64,000 bases of DNA, taken from NCBI GenBank assembly GCA_963970005.1, contig CAXAMN010003892.1, forward strand, positions 189,536 to 253,535. The letters are read 5' to 3'. Position 1 is the stretch's first letter. The number at the start of each line of letters is the position of its first letter. The notes beneath the pieces are model-generated. The model was not told the DNA's origin. It saw nothing but the letters and a program-made list of their open reading frames with translations, and did no database searches. Below, piece by piece: positions 13,513 through 23,290 of the stretch. The DNA comes from Durusdinium trenchii. Lineage: Eukaryota > Sar > Dinophyceae > Suessiales > Symbiodiniaceae. Position numbers and translations under genes: made by a program.

Positions 13513-16500
13513 CTACATCCACTTGCGGTCATCAGCAAGTACTCCAATATAGGCACCCAAACACTCAAATAGTGGAATAGTAAAGTTGCCAAAAATGCTC
13601 AGCTCGTTGTGACTCTTCTCATTCTTATGAGCCATTTTGAGCAGGTCGACGATTCCAGTGCGGACCCTTAGTCCAAAAATGTTGCCCTTGCGAAACTGGA
13701 ATTGGGGCGTGAAATGTAAAAAGAACTGAAACACTCTGAAACAAAAGAAGCTGCTTGGGCCAACTTGGGCCCCTTTCAGGCCCTCAAACACCTCCTTGCC
13801 TCAATCTCTTTTTTGTTCGACACCTTTACGTACAAGTCGTGTTCCTCAAAAGTTAGTTCCAAAAGGTCAAAGGCGAGGAAGAGCGTCATGTCCAGGTGAC
13901 CGTGTCCCGAGCGGCGACCTCAGAAAGAGCGTTGAAACGGTGCAACAGGACCAACAAAACGGAGCTGAAGGCCCCGTAGCCGAAGGAAAGTGCTTGTGTT
14001 GTCTTTGGTTCCTCCAACCTAATAATAGCGATGGCCTCCAACCTAGAAGAAGTGCCTGTGTTGTCTCTAGTTCCAGTATGTATGTTCCACTTCAGTCACA
14101 GTAACGTCCCTTGGATCTGAGAGCTGGATCTGAGAGTCTTCTCATGACGTAGACCTTTGACTAGCAAGAGTTGGCGCCACTTTCGGCAAGGCACAGCCTT
14201 CTGCTCCAGCAGTTTGCCGGGCAGGCAAATGTTTCTTGGTTTTCCCCTTTCTCGTTTGCTTTTATTTGCTGCTTTGGCCAAAGCACATGCACGCCAGTAC
14301 CTTGTGCACCTTGCTTTGGTTGGTGAGGTCAGACACCGGAAGGAACCAGTGCGGTGTCCCAGCAGACCATTTGGATTGGGCTGCAGTACTCACATGATCT
14401 CACATGTCAAGATCAACTGTTTCAGAAGAAGAGTAGCAGAGGATAGCTTGTGTGAAGAAACAAACGACGAGGCCTTCGTTACACCTTAGGTGTTGCCTCA
14501 AGAGCCCGTGTGACTGCGGAGGGAGCACAGACCGCCAGAGCCGTGCAGGCCAACCATTTATGGTTTCAAAGATATTCTCCCTTTGGCACAAGATATCAAC
14601 ACTTCACAGGGCTTTGAAGTTCACCTGTCCTTGAATGTGCATGAATGTTGCATCATGAACCAGAGGATCACTTGAGAGTTGGATGAGTTCAATCCATTTG
14701 GCACCAAATTCCCTAATGAGTGGCGCGGATGGTCAAATGAGTATAACAAAGATTAACAAAGTAACTACTGAACAGCATGAAACAGCCATTGCTGTGTGAA
14801 AGGCGACAACGCAATCAACGCCCGTTTGGCGACGAGTGGTGTGGGTTCCAAGAGGGGAAGAGCGGAGACGTAGCGATTCAGGAGTCCCGCAAGTGCTTGA
14901 AACGATGCTTGTTGCGAGATTTTGCACATCAGTTTCATTTGCTTTCTATATTATATAACATTGTACATACAACTATGTAACTATATATATATATTATATA
15001 CACAAAGTATTACATAATATATAGATATAGATGTCTTGAGAGAGATCGATCTCCCTACTTTGAGACGCAGCTGCTGCGGTCTCCAGTTTGGGTCCCGAAA
15101 AAGTGCCTTTGGAGCTTTGCGAAGACCTAAACTTGGAGTGGTGGAGCTTACTGACCATCCAGCCGCAGGGCGAAAGATGGATAGGTTTTCCATGATCGCT
15201 ATCCGTACAAAGGGAATCCATGTTCAAAGGACATCTTTTTTTCTTTGTTGAGGCGCCTGCGTCGACTGCGGGGAAGCTTGGAGTCAACTGATTACGATGG
15301 ATGGTAAGTCTTCTTGTCACGCCTCTCAGCTGTCGGGGCCCTCTTTACACCCTAGAGGCCCTAGAGCAAGCCATGACAACAGCCAAAAAGAAATGCGTGC
15401 CCCGGAGAGGGGCACCTGAGATGATGGAATTGATGAAAGGAGGAAAGCTGCATTTGCTGCAGGTGCACTTGGTATGCCGCGGTACTACATGTAACTCAAA
15501 AGATATGAGCAGGATGTTGTGCTTTTTGCTCGCTGCATCGCAGGGCGGCTGCTTTCATTTCTTCGAGTCAAGACAAAGCTAGAACGATACGATGCCGATG
15601 ATATGAGTGATGAGGCGCACCTCTCTGCACGCGGTCGGTCTGCGCGAGGCGGAGTGCTTCTTTGTTTCAGAGTAAGGTCGCTGCATGGTCAGTGACCGTG
15701 TTCGAAGTAGGTGAATGCTTGGTTTCCTCATCACGATGCGGGAAAAGTATCATTATACCGATTGTTGGGAACAAGCAAAGAGGCCTTTGCGGCTCTCATT
15801 TGGAAGCAGGGTATCCACATTGGCCAAAGTTGCGGTTTCAGCTAGGTTCATGTGGACCACATTGCTGCAAGCATGCGCAAGCATTTGTTTCAGCACATGC
15901 TTAACACGTTAATGGAGAAAAGACAGCCCCAGTCAGAAGGGGTCCGCTGCTTGAACCCAGCCCTCCAGGGGCAACTGCGGCATACCCAGGCCCTCAAGGC
16001 CACGGGCCCTGAGTTCAAGGATGATGGACATCACACGACTAGGAGTGACAGACTCCACAACATGGTGAGGTTTTTCATCTCGGAATGACTGAAGCAAATA
16101 TGAAAAGAATTAAATATATCGTCATTTGCAAACACTGGCAACTACAAAATATAGTGCAAACATGTGCAAACTATGTCCAAGGACACCAAACTGATGTCAA
16201 GAAACGGGATGGATTTGGGGTTCTATTTTGGTGGGTGTTTTTTCGCTTTCTTTGAGGGTCATGTCATTCCTTTTCGTCGTTTGTTGGCAAAATTCTGCGA
16301 GGCTTCCGGCCATGGGCCTCCGCGAGTACTTTGCCGCAGGAGATGCATCCAATAGATTAGATGAAAGAAGACTTGTGCCCACACACACGAACCACAGAAA
16401 CACACAATGAGTCGCTGAAATTTGTTCCACAGACTGCCATGTTTTTTTGTTGCAGGGAGAGAGTTGTAGGGTCTATTCAGGGTGGGAAGAAGGTGCAAAG

Positions 16501-17161
16501 TGAGGTATCCTTTCATGGGCGCTACGAGCTGAACACCACCAGCATTTAATTAGAACAGTATATTTCTTCAATAAATTAAATACTGGTTCTTGGTCTTTGT
16601 CACCTTCATGTTTATAGTATTTTCCATTAAAGAAAATCCCAATTATAAAAATGATGAAGTGGTTTATAGGTCCTTGGCGAGCCACCGAATCAAGGGTTAA
16701 CCGATGCGGCACAGTGGCTCGCCTGGGATTCCTTGGGCCCCTTCTTGGATCTGGGGCGGGTGGAGAGGATTGGAGGTGAGAGTGAATGGCCTAGGGGCCT
16801 AGACATCTAGTCCCAGCTTTGTTTGATGGTTTTGTTTGGAACATCAATCAACATCAATTACTGTTTGCCATGATGAACGTGATTGAACATCACTGCTCCA
16901 GCCAGAGCTTCGTTGAATCGCTGTTTGTTTGGCACTGAGTAGGGCAGTCAAGTTAATCGTGTCATTGTTTCGACAAATGATATACATTGTATGAAACTGT
17001 GACACAGTTGCTTTGCTGCTGGGCTTTGAAAATTACAATACGCCCAAACCAAAGATACACTTATGTCGCCGAACATTTTTTTTGCTTGCCTGAGATGAGA
17101 ATGCCTTTGTGGTTCCATTCTACAGCTGCCAACAGTGGCGACAGGGTTTCTCTTTTTTCAG
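13513..17161. other. No supported gene; one minus-strand exon candidate
   Basis: On the minus strand, 13,791-13,516 reads as a plausible exon (FRKGNIFGLRVRTGIVDLL, later FTIPLFECLGAYIGVLADD), bordered upstream by TTTCAG-type acceptors. No family is recognised and the opposite strand gives nothing. 14,015-14,075 carries CCTCCAACCTA / GCGATGGCCTCCAACCTA words of the dispersed repeat. AT-rich microsatellite lies at about 14,975-15,030. The rest shows nothing that can be supported. Confidence 0.35.
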
Positions 17162-17261
17162 TCCTCCTCCCGTCTTTGTGAGAGGAAGCAGCTGAAGGAG
17201 GATGGCAGAGCCTTTTACAGGCACTCCAAAGATGATATTATCGTGGGACTCACTGATCATT
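17162..17261 (+). CDS. Candidate internal exon of an unrecognised gene
   Basis: A 100-nt open segment is bounded by a textbook acceptor (TTTTTTCAG) and a textbook donor (GTGAGT). It reads SSSRLCERKQLKEDGRAFYR, then HSKDDIIVGLTDH, and ends in phase 1. A second exon-like segment follows at about 17,374-17,511 after TTTGCAG (SLNIRRLDIVESAWRIKKLR, then MMAARALLRRLENAAAP) and is followed by AAG|GTCGAT. Joining the two directly creates a stop, so another exon would be needed between them. No family is recognised; the evidence is splice consensus and composition. Confidence 0.35.
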
Positions 17262-18749
17262 GTGAGTATTCGATGAACTGTTTCCTTGCCTGTGGGGACA
17301 GGTGTTCCAACTTTGCCAACCGATAGACTTTGGCCGGGATGTTTGCTTAGGTATTTTTGGTGGCATTTGCAGAATCATTGAACATTCGTCGACTTGACAT
17401 TGTGGAATCTGCATGGCGGATCAAAAAATTGCGGAACATGATGGCTGCGCGAGCCCTTCTGAGGCGGCTCGAGAACGCAGCCGCACCAACCGTGCCAGCG
17501 CCAGCTTGCAAGGTCGATCGAGTGAAGAACAATATTATATATCAATATTAATAGTACTCGTAGTGTGCATGTTACATGGTGAAAAAGCACTGTCAGCCTG
17601 CATCCTGCATCCTGCATCCTTTTGTTTGTTTCCAGTGCTGACATCAAGATGACCTCAAGATATCCGCACAGCGGACGTGTATGGTTGCTGGCTGCTGCTA
17701 TCCTTTCCACTGCCGTCAGCAGGCCAAGCTGCAGTTCGTGGCCCCAGGAAGTCAGAGCGACGTTCACGGCAAAATAGTCAGAGCTTGTCCTCAACGTCGC
17801 TTGTCAGAGCCTAACAGTCTCCAAGAGGTGTTAAGACGTGCAAGACCTCTTAGGAAGGCTGTGTCAAAAAGTCGGGACAGAGTCTGACAAGTTCTATCAT
17901 CTCCTACTTGTAGACCTCATACTGATAAGTACTTGTACCGAAGCACATGTTCCTAGTTGAGAACCCCATCCCATGTGTTGAACCATTGCCAGATGATGTA
18001 ATGTAACATGTTTTGTTTGGCCTCTAAAGTCTCCAAAGTGCACACAGCACTTTCACTCAAGTTGAATCTGTCGGAGGAAAATTGGGAACATCATGGAACA
18101 TCCTATCCAGATAGAAGAAGTTCCAATGCGTTGGCCAAGTCATGGCACTTGAGGCGACACAAAACTCCACCAGCAGGGCTCTGTTGCCAAGTTTGACTTG
18201 ATTCTGCAGTCAAGTGTGGGAAAATAGACTAGAAATGGTATCATTTGGGGTACGTCGCCTTAGCAAATATCATCAAATATAAACTTGTTATTGATAGAAA
18301 ATAGCACATCTAGCTAAGCATGAATATATAATTATGTCTATTTTGCTATTTAGAGATTTATCTGAGAAGCACTTTGTCCTTGTGTTGGCTGTGTCGGTTA
18401 GAGATGTTTAGAGGTACGCGTACGCAAAAGTACACGTGCTAGCACCACTTGGTCCGTCGGGTTGAGCCCCAAGATCATTGCTGTTGTGCTAAAATTAGCA
18501 AGTTGGTGAGGATTGAAATAAATATGTCCATCCAAGGTAGACAATGTAGACTCTGTAGACACCTGCTGAGGAACATGCTGAAAAATTATTAAGTGGTGTT
18601 CCAACTCCTCAGACTTCTGATTTGCTGAGCAAAGAGCATTCCATGATGTTCGTGCGTGAGACTTGCCAGGCATCTTCCATGATGTCTGCTAGTGCTCTCA
18701 GGGCTTTGGAAGCCATGGTGCAGGACACTCCAAGCCTTTGGGTTGACAC
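17262..18749. other. No further supported gene
   Basis: Apart from the exon-like segment at about 17,374-17,511 described with the preceding exon candidate, only short frames and AT-rich sequence are seen. Confidence 0.35.
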
Positions 18750-19277
18750 TCAGAACTCAGAACCCGAAAAGCCTTGGGCAGCGTGGCTTCGGCGCTTAAG
18801 CGCAGCTTTGAAGACCCTTGGCTAGAGTGTGCAAGTGAAGATTTCTTGAAGCCAATTGGGTTGGCGGTGCCTTCGGATGAAGAAACCAGAACCTGGCTAC
18901 CATGTTTTGAACAAATTATGAGTCAAGGACATCATGCATCGGTAGCTGGTGTGTTTGTTCTGAGTTGCTGCCCTCGATATGCAACAAAGTATTTGCTCAG
19001 CATTGCATCGCGATTGCATATTGGCCCCGCGAACAGAATCAGGCTGTGTCCAGTTGATGCTGAAACCCAGACTGGGATAGGCACTGAAATGGGAACTGAG
19101 ACCAACGCCAGGATGTTGATGATTTTGGCCAGCATCCCAGAAAGTTCCCAGAGGGTCCTAAGGGTGTCCCAGAACATTCCACATGGTGTTCACAAACGGT
19201 CCGTGGCCACAGAACTCTTTGAATTTTGCTTTGTGGCATTGTCCAGCTCAGAGACCACTGAGACCTGTAGCCACTAG
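18750..19277 (+). CDS. Candidate terminal exon, unknown function
   Basis: An open frame of about 175 codons ends in TAG at 19,275-19,277. It has no early ATG, but an acceptor-like CTCAG pair lies at its left end. The predicted stretch GSVASALKRSFEDPWLECAS, then EDFLKPIGLAVPSDEETRTW, has the composition of a soluble protein, followed by VAGVFVLSCCPRYATKYLLS. A shorter frame covers part of the other strand. No domain is recognised, so this could be an exon, an old pseudogene or chance. Confidence 0.27.
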   Translation, partial: SELRTRKALGSVASALKRSFEDPWLECASEDFLKPIGLAVPSDEETRTWLPCFEQIMSQGHHASVAGVFVLSCCPRYATKYLLSIASRLHIGPANRIRLCPVDAETQTGIGTEMGTETNARMLMILASIPESSQRVLRVSQNIPHGVHKRSVATELFEFCFVALSSSETTETCSH

Positions 19278-20445
19278 TTGCCATTCGTTCCACGGTGCAG
19301 CATCATGGATGATTGCTGCAGGTTCTGAAGAAGGTGCGTGCTCTATTTGTCTAGGTGCCGCGCATCCAGTGAGAAATGTGGCCATGCAACCAATGTGGCC
19401 AAACTTTGCATGTCCATCACGCCATGCTGTCACACTTGTAAAATGGTACCAATCTACCTTCAGAAGCATAGCTGCCCCGACTTCTGGCTCGTTGAGTCGC
19501 AGTATCGAATCCAATCTCCCAAGGATGTATGTAGATGGAATTCTGTCGTTCAACAGGTTCTGAGAGGCAGATGCTTTTCCCCAGATGCCCTCTCACATCA
19601 GCAAGTGCAAATGCGGCAAAAGGATGCAAAAGGTGGCCTCCAACCAACTAGAGATGGCCTCCCCCTAATAGCGATGGCCTCGAACCTACTAGACATGACA
19701 GGACACCCGAATGAAAGCTGAAGATGTTGTGAACTCGAAAGATTTGTCGATCCTCCTTGGCTCAAGCAGACGACCCTTGGCCTCACACCCTCTTTGAGGC
19801 AACGAGGTGAAGGGCCAATGGTGTCTCGGCCTACGAAGCTGAAGAATGTCGCAGGGGCGAAAAGTATATGATAATTTGTAGATCTGTAGAAACTTAGCAG
19901 GGTGCAAGAGTAATTCATTACAACTCAATTGGGTAGTTGAATCGAGACGAGACGAGGAGACTGGATCAAAGTGGCAGCAATTTATTTGGATCTGAAAGTT
20001 TGCTATAGCTGAGGCTCGATGGCTGCTTGCACTGGCCGTGGAGCCCTCAGATCGGTGCAATATGTTCAAATTAGGCTCTCCGAAATCAAAGCCATGGTTT
20101 ACCTCGTTGCTCAAAGTGTTGAAACGTTGGTTGTGGAATTTTGCTTCATTCTACTTCTTCATCTATCAATACTGTGAAGTGTGACCACTCACTCCAAGCT
20201 GTTGACTCCACTGTCACAGGTCCTGGCCACCTCAGCTATGGCCTTCATTGCGCCCTCGCGGGTAGAGACGCCACCTGGCAGGCGCACAGCACAGCAGGCC
20301 AGCAACAGGGTAAGGGATATCTTACCTTAGCTTAGCTTCTTGCAATTTGTGGGAAGCCCTCGCAAGCATAATGCGGGCAAGACATTTGCCATGCTTTGAC
20401 AGTGTGTTGGGAGAGCGAACAAAAAGGGGTGACCAAAATGCAGTC
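19278..20445. other. Intergenic, with dispersed repeat words
   Basis: 19,631-19,695 contains three closely spaced copies of GATGGCCTC(C/G)-type words with AACTAG/CCTACTAGAC, related to repeats at 14.0 kb and 30.9 kb. Nothing else was recognised up to the LINE target-site duplication. Confidence 0.4.
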
Positions 20446-20459
20446 GAAATGCAATTTTA
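20446..20459. repeat. Target-site duplication, left copy (3' side of the LINE)
   Basis: The 14-bp word GAAATGCAATTTTA recurs exactly at 30,544-30,557, on the other side of the retrotransposon. A 14-bp exact match placed just outside both ends of the coding element is very unlikely by chance. It marks the target-site duplication made by target-primed reverse transcription. Confidence 0.85.
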
Positions 20460-20542
20460 TCGCGGACTGATCGGACAACGCATCCTGTGACCCTCGCGCG
20501 GCGAAGCAGCGCGGAGCGGCCACCTGTCGAAGTCAGAAGCTC
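20460..20542 (-). other. LINE 3' untranslated region
   Basis: About 83 nt lie between the ORF2 stop codon and the target-site duplication. No poly(A), no A-rich run and no tandem simple repeat is seen at the terminus, unlike L1-type elements. The short 3' end would have to be recognised by the RT through sequence or structure. Confidence 0.7.
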
Positions 20543-21890
20543 CTAAAAGGCCGGGAGAGGACGCGAGAAGTCCTGCGCACTTCGAAACTGACGTCTTTTG
20601 GTGAACTTCGCCACCGCCGTCCTGGCCTTGTTGGCCAAAGTGGCAGGCACCCCAAGCAAAGTGGCACCCCCTTTCTTGATAATGCCAAGTTCAGGACAAA
20701 CAAAATCACTCCTCCTCAAAACCGCAAGACCCAAACCCCCACACACAAGGTCAAGGGTGGTCGAAAGAGGCCTCAACAACTGAGTAATCGGGGGCTTGGC
20801 AAAAAGATCAAAAAAGGGTGTGAGCTTCCATCCGTCAGGAGCCCCCAATGGAAACGAAAAACCGAGGCTAGCCAACACAAAAACCAACTCAACGTCCGAC
20901 ACCCAGTAAGGTAAGGGCTCCTGAGTCTCCCAGTCCAAAAAAAGTTCAACTAAGCTGCATGAAAAGGTGACAGGAAAAGCCTGCGGCAAGCCATGAAGCA
21001 TTGCTTTCCACCCGATGGGCAAAAGATCCGTGAAAGCATCTACATCTACCGTGCGAACAGCCTCAGGCGCCTCAGTAGACGAAGCTCTAGCCGGTGAAGG
21101 CTCGTTCAAATCAGCTACAGCTAAGTAGAAAGCTCTCAGTTGCCTCAAGACCCCATCATAGTATTCATACCTGGCTACCTTGGCACGGACTAAGCTCAAG
21201 CACAATGGGTCTCGATGCCTGTTGGCTTGGCCAGCAAAGTGATCAGCCCGGTCGTTCCAGTATGAAATCCAGGTCTCAAATTCGTCAACCAGAGACGTAG
21301 AGCACAGGTGTGCTGGGATCCGTCTGGTGTATGTGGCTAAGTGCTGCCTCTGCTCCAGTGCAAGAGCAATCTCCGTCCACAGATCTAGCTCTCGTTCTGG
21401 CAGCTGTAGCAGTTCACCCTTGATCAGAAGGTCGAGCGAAGCCACATTATTGTGTGAGTCTGACCAAAGGCATATGGGCGCATCCACCTTGTTTCCCCAG
21501 GCAATGGCGGCATGTAGTGCCTGGAGTTCAGCTCTGTGCGCCGTTTGCTTGCCCCCATGCAGCGGTGCCGCCACAATCAGCTCATGCGAAGAAGCGTTGA
21601 CCACTGACCAAGCGGCCAACGAGACTGAAAGGCCAAATCTGTGACAAGATCCATCCGTGAAGAGATGCTGCATCGAGCCGACATCAGCAGTGTCATTCTC
21701 GAAATCAAAAGTATGGTCGGGCAGGCTCTCCAGGTAGGCCAGCAGTCTCTGCGATTCAGCTAGTTGGGGGACCAAAAGGTGAAATTGAGTGCAGTCTGGA
21801 AGTGCAACAAATTGTGTGGGATCAAAACCTAGCTCCGTACGGAGGTGTTCGTACTTGGGGCAGCTATGCCAATGCACACGTCGGGCTGAA
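20543..21890 (-). pseudogene. LINE ORF2, segment 4: zinc-finger end, RNase H and C-terminal extension
   Basis: An open frame running from about 21,904 down to the stop at 20,543. It starts inside a zinc-finger-like motif: the CTTC pair sits in the previous frame and HWHSCPKYEHLR in this one, so a one-base shift occurred near 21,880-21,900. An RNase H domain follows with all four acidic positions visible: LFTDGSC (Asp), TAHRAELQALHAA (Glu), LWSDSHNN (Asp) and NDRADHF (Asp). About 230 further residues (through WKAMLHGLPQAFP and WVSDVELVFVLASLGF) match nothing I recognise. RNase H would remove the RNA strand after first-strand synthesis. The domain itself looks intact, but it can be translated with the rest only if the upstream frame breaks are suppressed or are assembly errors. 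Confidence 0.85.
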
Positions 21891-22725
21891 AACAAGTGGT
21901 ACACAAAAAAGACTTATCACAATCAAACTTACTGTGCTCGCTGGGCGACAAAAAAGCGCCAGTTTGTATGGCCGAGACCCGGAGGCGCGATCGATGATCC
22001 AGCTGATGATGGTCAAGTCTTGAAAGTGCCAGCTCAATCCCGTTCAGCTGACTCATGTGTGCATGCTTAACGTTGCGAGCCACATGCTGCGCCCATGCAT
22101 CTTCAAGGCGTGCTAGCAAGTAACTTTTGTCCTGGGTGGACAGGTTGTGCAGGTAGCCATGGTGGTCAGCAATCCAAGGCGGATCAATAACTGACCAGCC
22201 CACCATGCTAAAGAAGTTGAGCAGCTTGGTGTAAGGGCCAGGAAGAAAAGGGCAGTGAAAGTGTCCATGGTAAATCCGCCAGATCTGCAAAACCTCAGGC
22301 ACCTTCTGAAGCATCCTTCGAAAGGTGAGCAGTGCATTCCGGTGTTGCCAAAAACTGGGATCCTGCACCGTCTTGTCGAGCAGCAGAAAGCGCAAATAGG
22401 AGTTGGCTCCTGCACATTTCAATCCCACCGCCTTGATGGCAGCTCTCCTCAACAATGTGAGGTGTCCCTCCGCCAAAGGACAGGCAGCGGCCCCATGTAG
22501 AGCCAACGGCCAAAAGACAGTTGCCAACATCTGGATCTTGTAAAAGGTAGGCGCCAGCGATCTGGCCAATTGCTTCCATTTGAGCTCCAAACCGTCAGAC
22601 CTGGCTTTCAGAGCTCGGTTGCGAACCGAGCGGCACATTGTCATGGCGCCACCCAACTCCTTTGTGTCTGTGAAGACCCTGCGTCCTTCAGCGATCCAAT
22701 TTTGCCGAATGCGAGCGCTGGTTGA
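21829..22725 (-). pseudogene. LINE ORF2, segment 3: RT thumb and connection region
   Basis: This is the same frame as the RT palm segment upstream, resuming directly after the TGA at 22,728-22,726. It starts STSARIRQNWIAEGRR and continues through a helical thumb-like region (KWKQLARSLAPTFYKIQML, then LRRAAIKAVGLKCAG) to the first cysteine pair of a zinc finger (CTTC). The TGA sits where a Trp codon (TGG) would fit, so a single G-to-A change is the simplest explanation. No ATG of its own is implied; this is a continuation of ORF2. Confidence 0.8.
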
Positions 22726-23290
22726 TCAGTAGAAGGTCTTAGACAGATCCAGGCTGAGGCCAAAGTCAAGGAACCAGGTTTGTGTGCCCTGCACGGCTTC
22801 TTCAATTTCAGTTTCCTGCCCCCCATGAAAATCCAAATTGTCCACGAAAGAAAGACTCTGGACCGTTGGGTGGAAGAACTTCATGAAGATGTGGTAGCCC
22901 CATCCAATGTGTATCATGGTAAGGATGCTCAGCGGGCAGCCTTCTGGAAAGCCCCTGGTGGAGCTTATCGGCAAACTGACAGCCCCCAAAACTTGGAAAC
23001 GCCGTTCGAAGGAGGCCAGGAAATCTTGCCAAGGTCGGCGGATCCCCTCCGGAGTTCCCAGGTGCTCGGCAAGCAAGAAGTATGCTGGCCGTTCAATACA
23101 GTTAAAGCATTTCTGTATGTCTGCCGAGCAGCCATGCCAGTCTATGCCCTGTGCCAGCGCCAACTCGATCCAGCACTGAATCTCAAACCATACTTGTGTC
23201 GTTTCTTTAGTTGGCATGAATCCGTGCAGTTCAACCGGAACAAATGGCAGCATCATACGCAAAAGTTGTCGGAAATACGGTGCGCCACCG
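22726..23290 (-). pseudogene. LINE ORF2, segment 2: RT fingers/palm
   Basis: Reverse transcriptase core. Motif A is ADIQKCFN (catalytic Asp, near 23,101-23,127), motif B is GFPEGCPLSI, and motif C is FVDN (22,848-22,837), where most RTs have (F/Y)xDD. The frame differs by one base from the upstream EN/RT segment; the switch falls near 23,270-23,290, where the upstream frame reads VAHRIS and this one FRQLLRMMLPFVP. The segment ends in a TGA at 22,728-22,726. The RT would copy element RNA at a nicked genomic site. The Asp-to-Asn substitution in motif C may be a lineage feature or an inactivating change. Confidence 0.85.
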
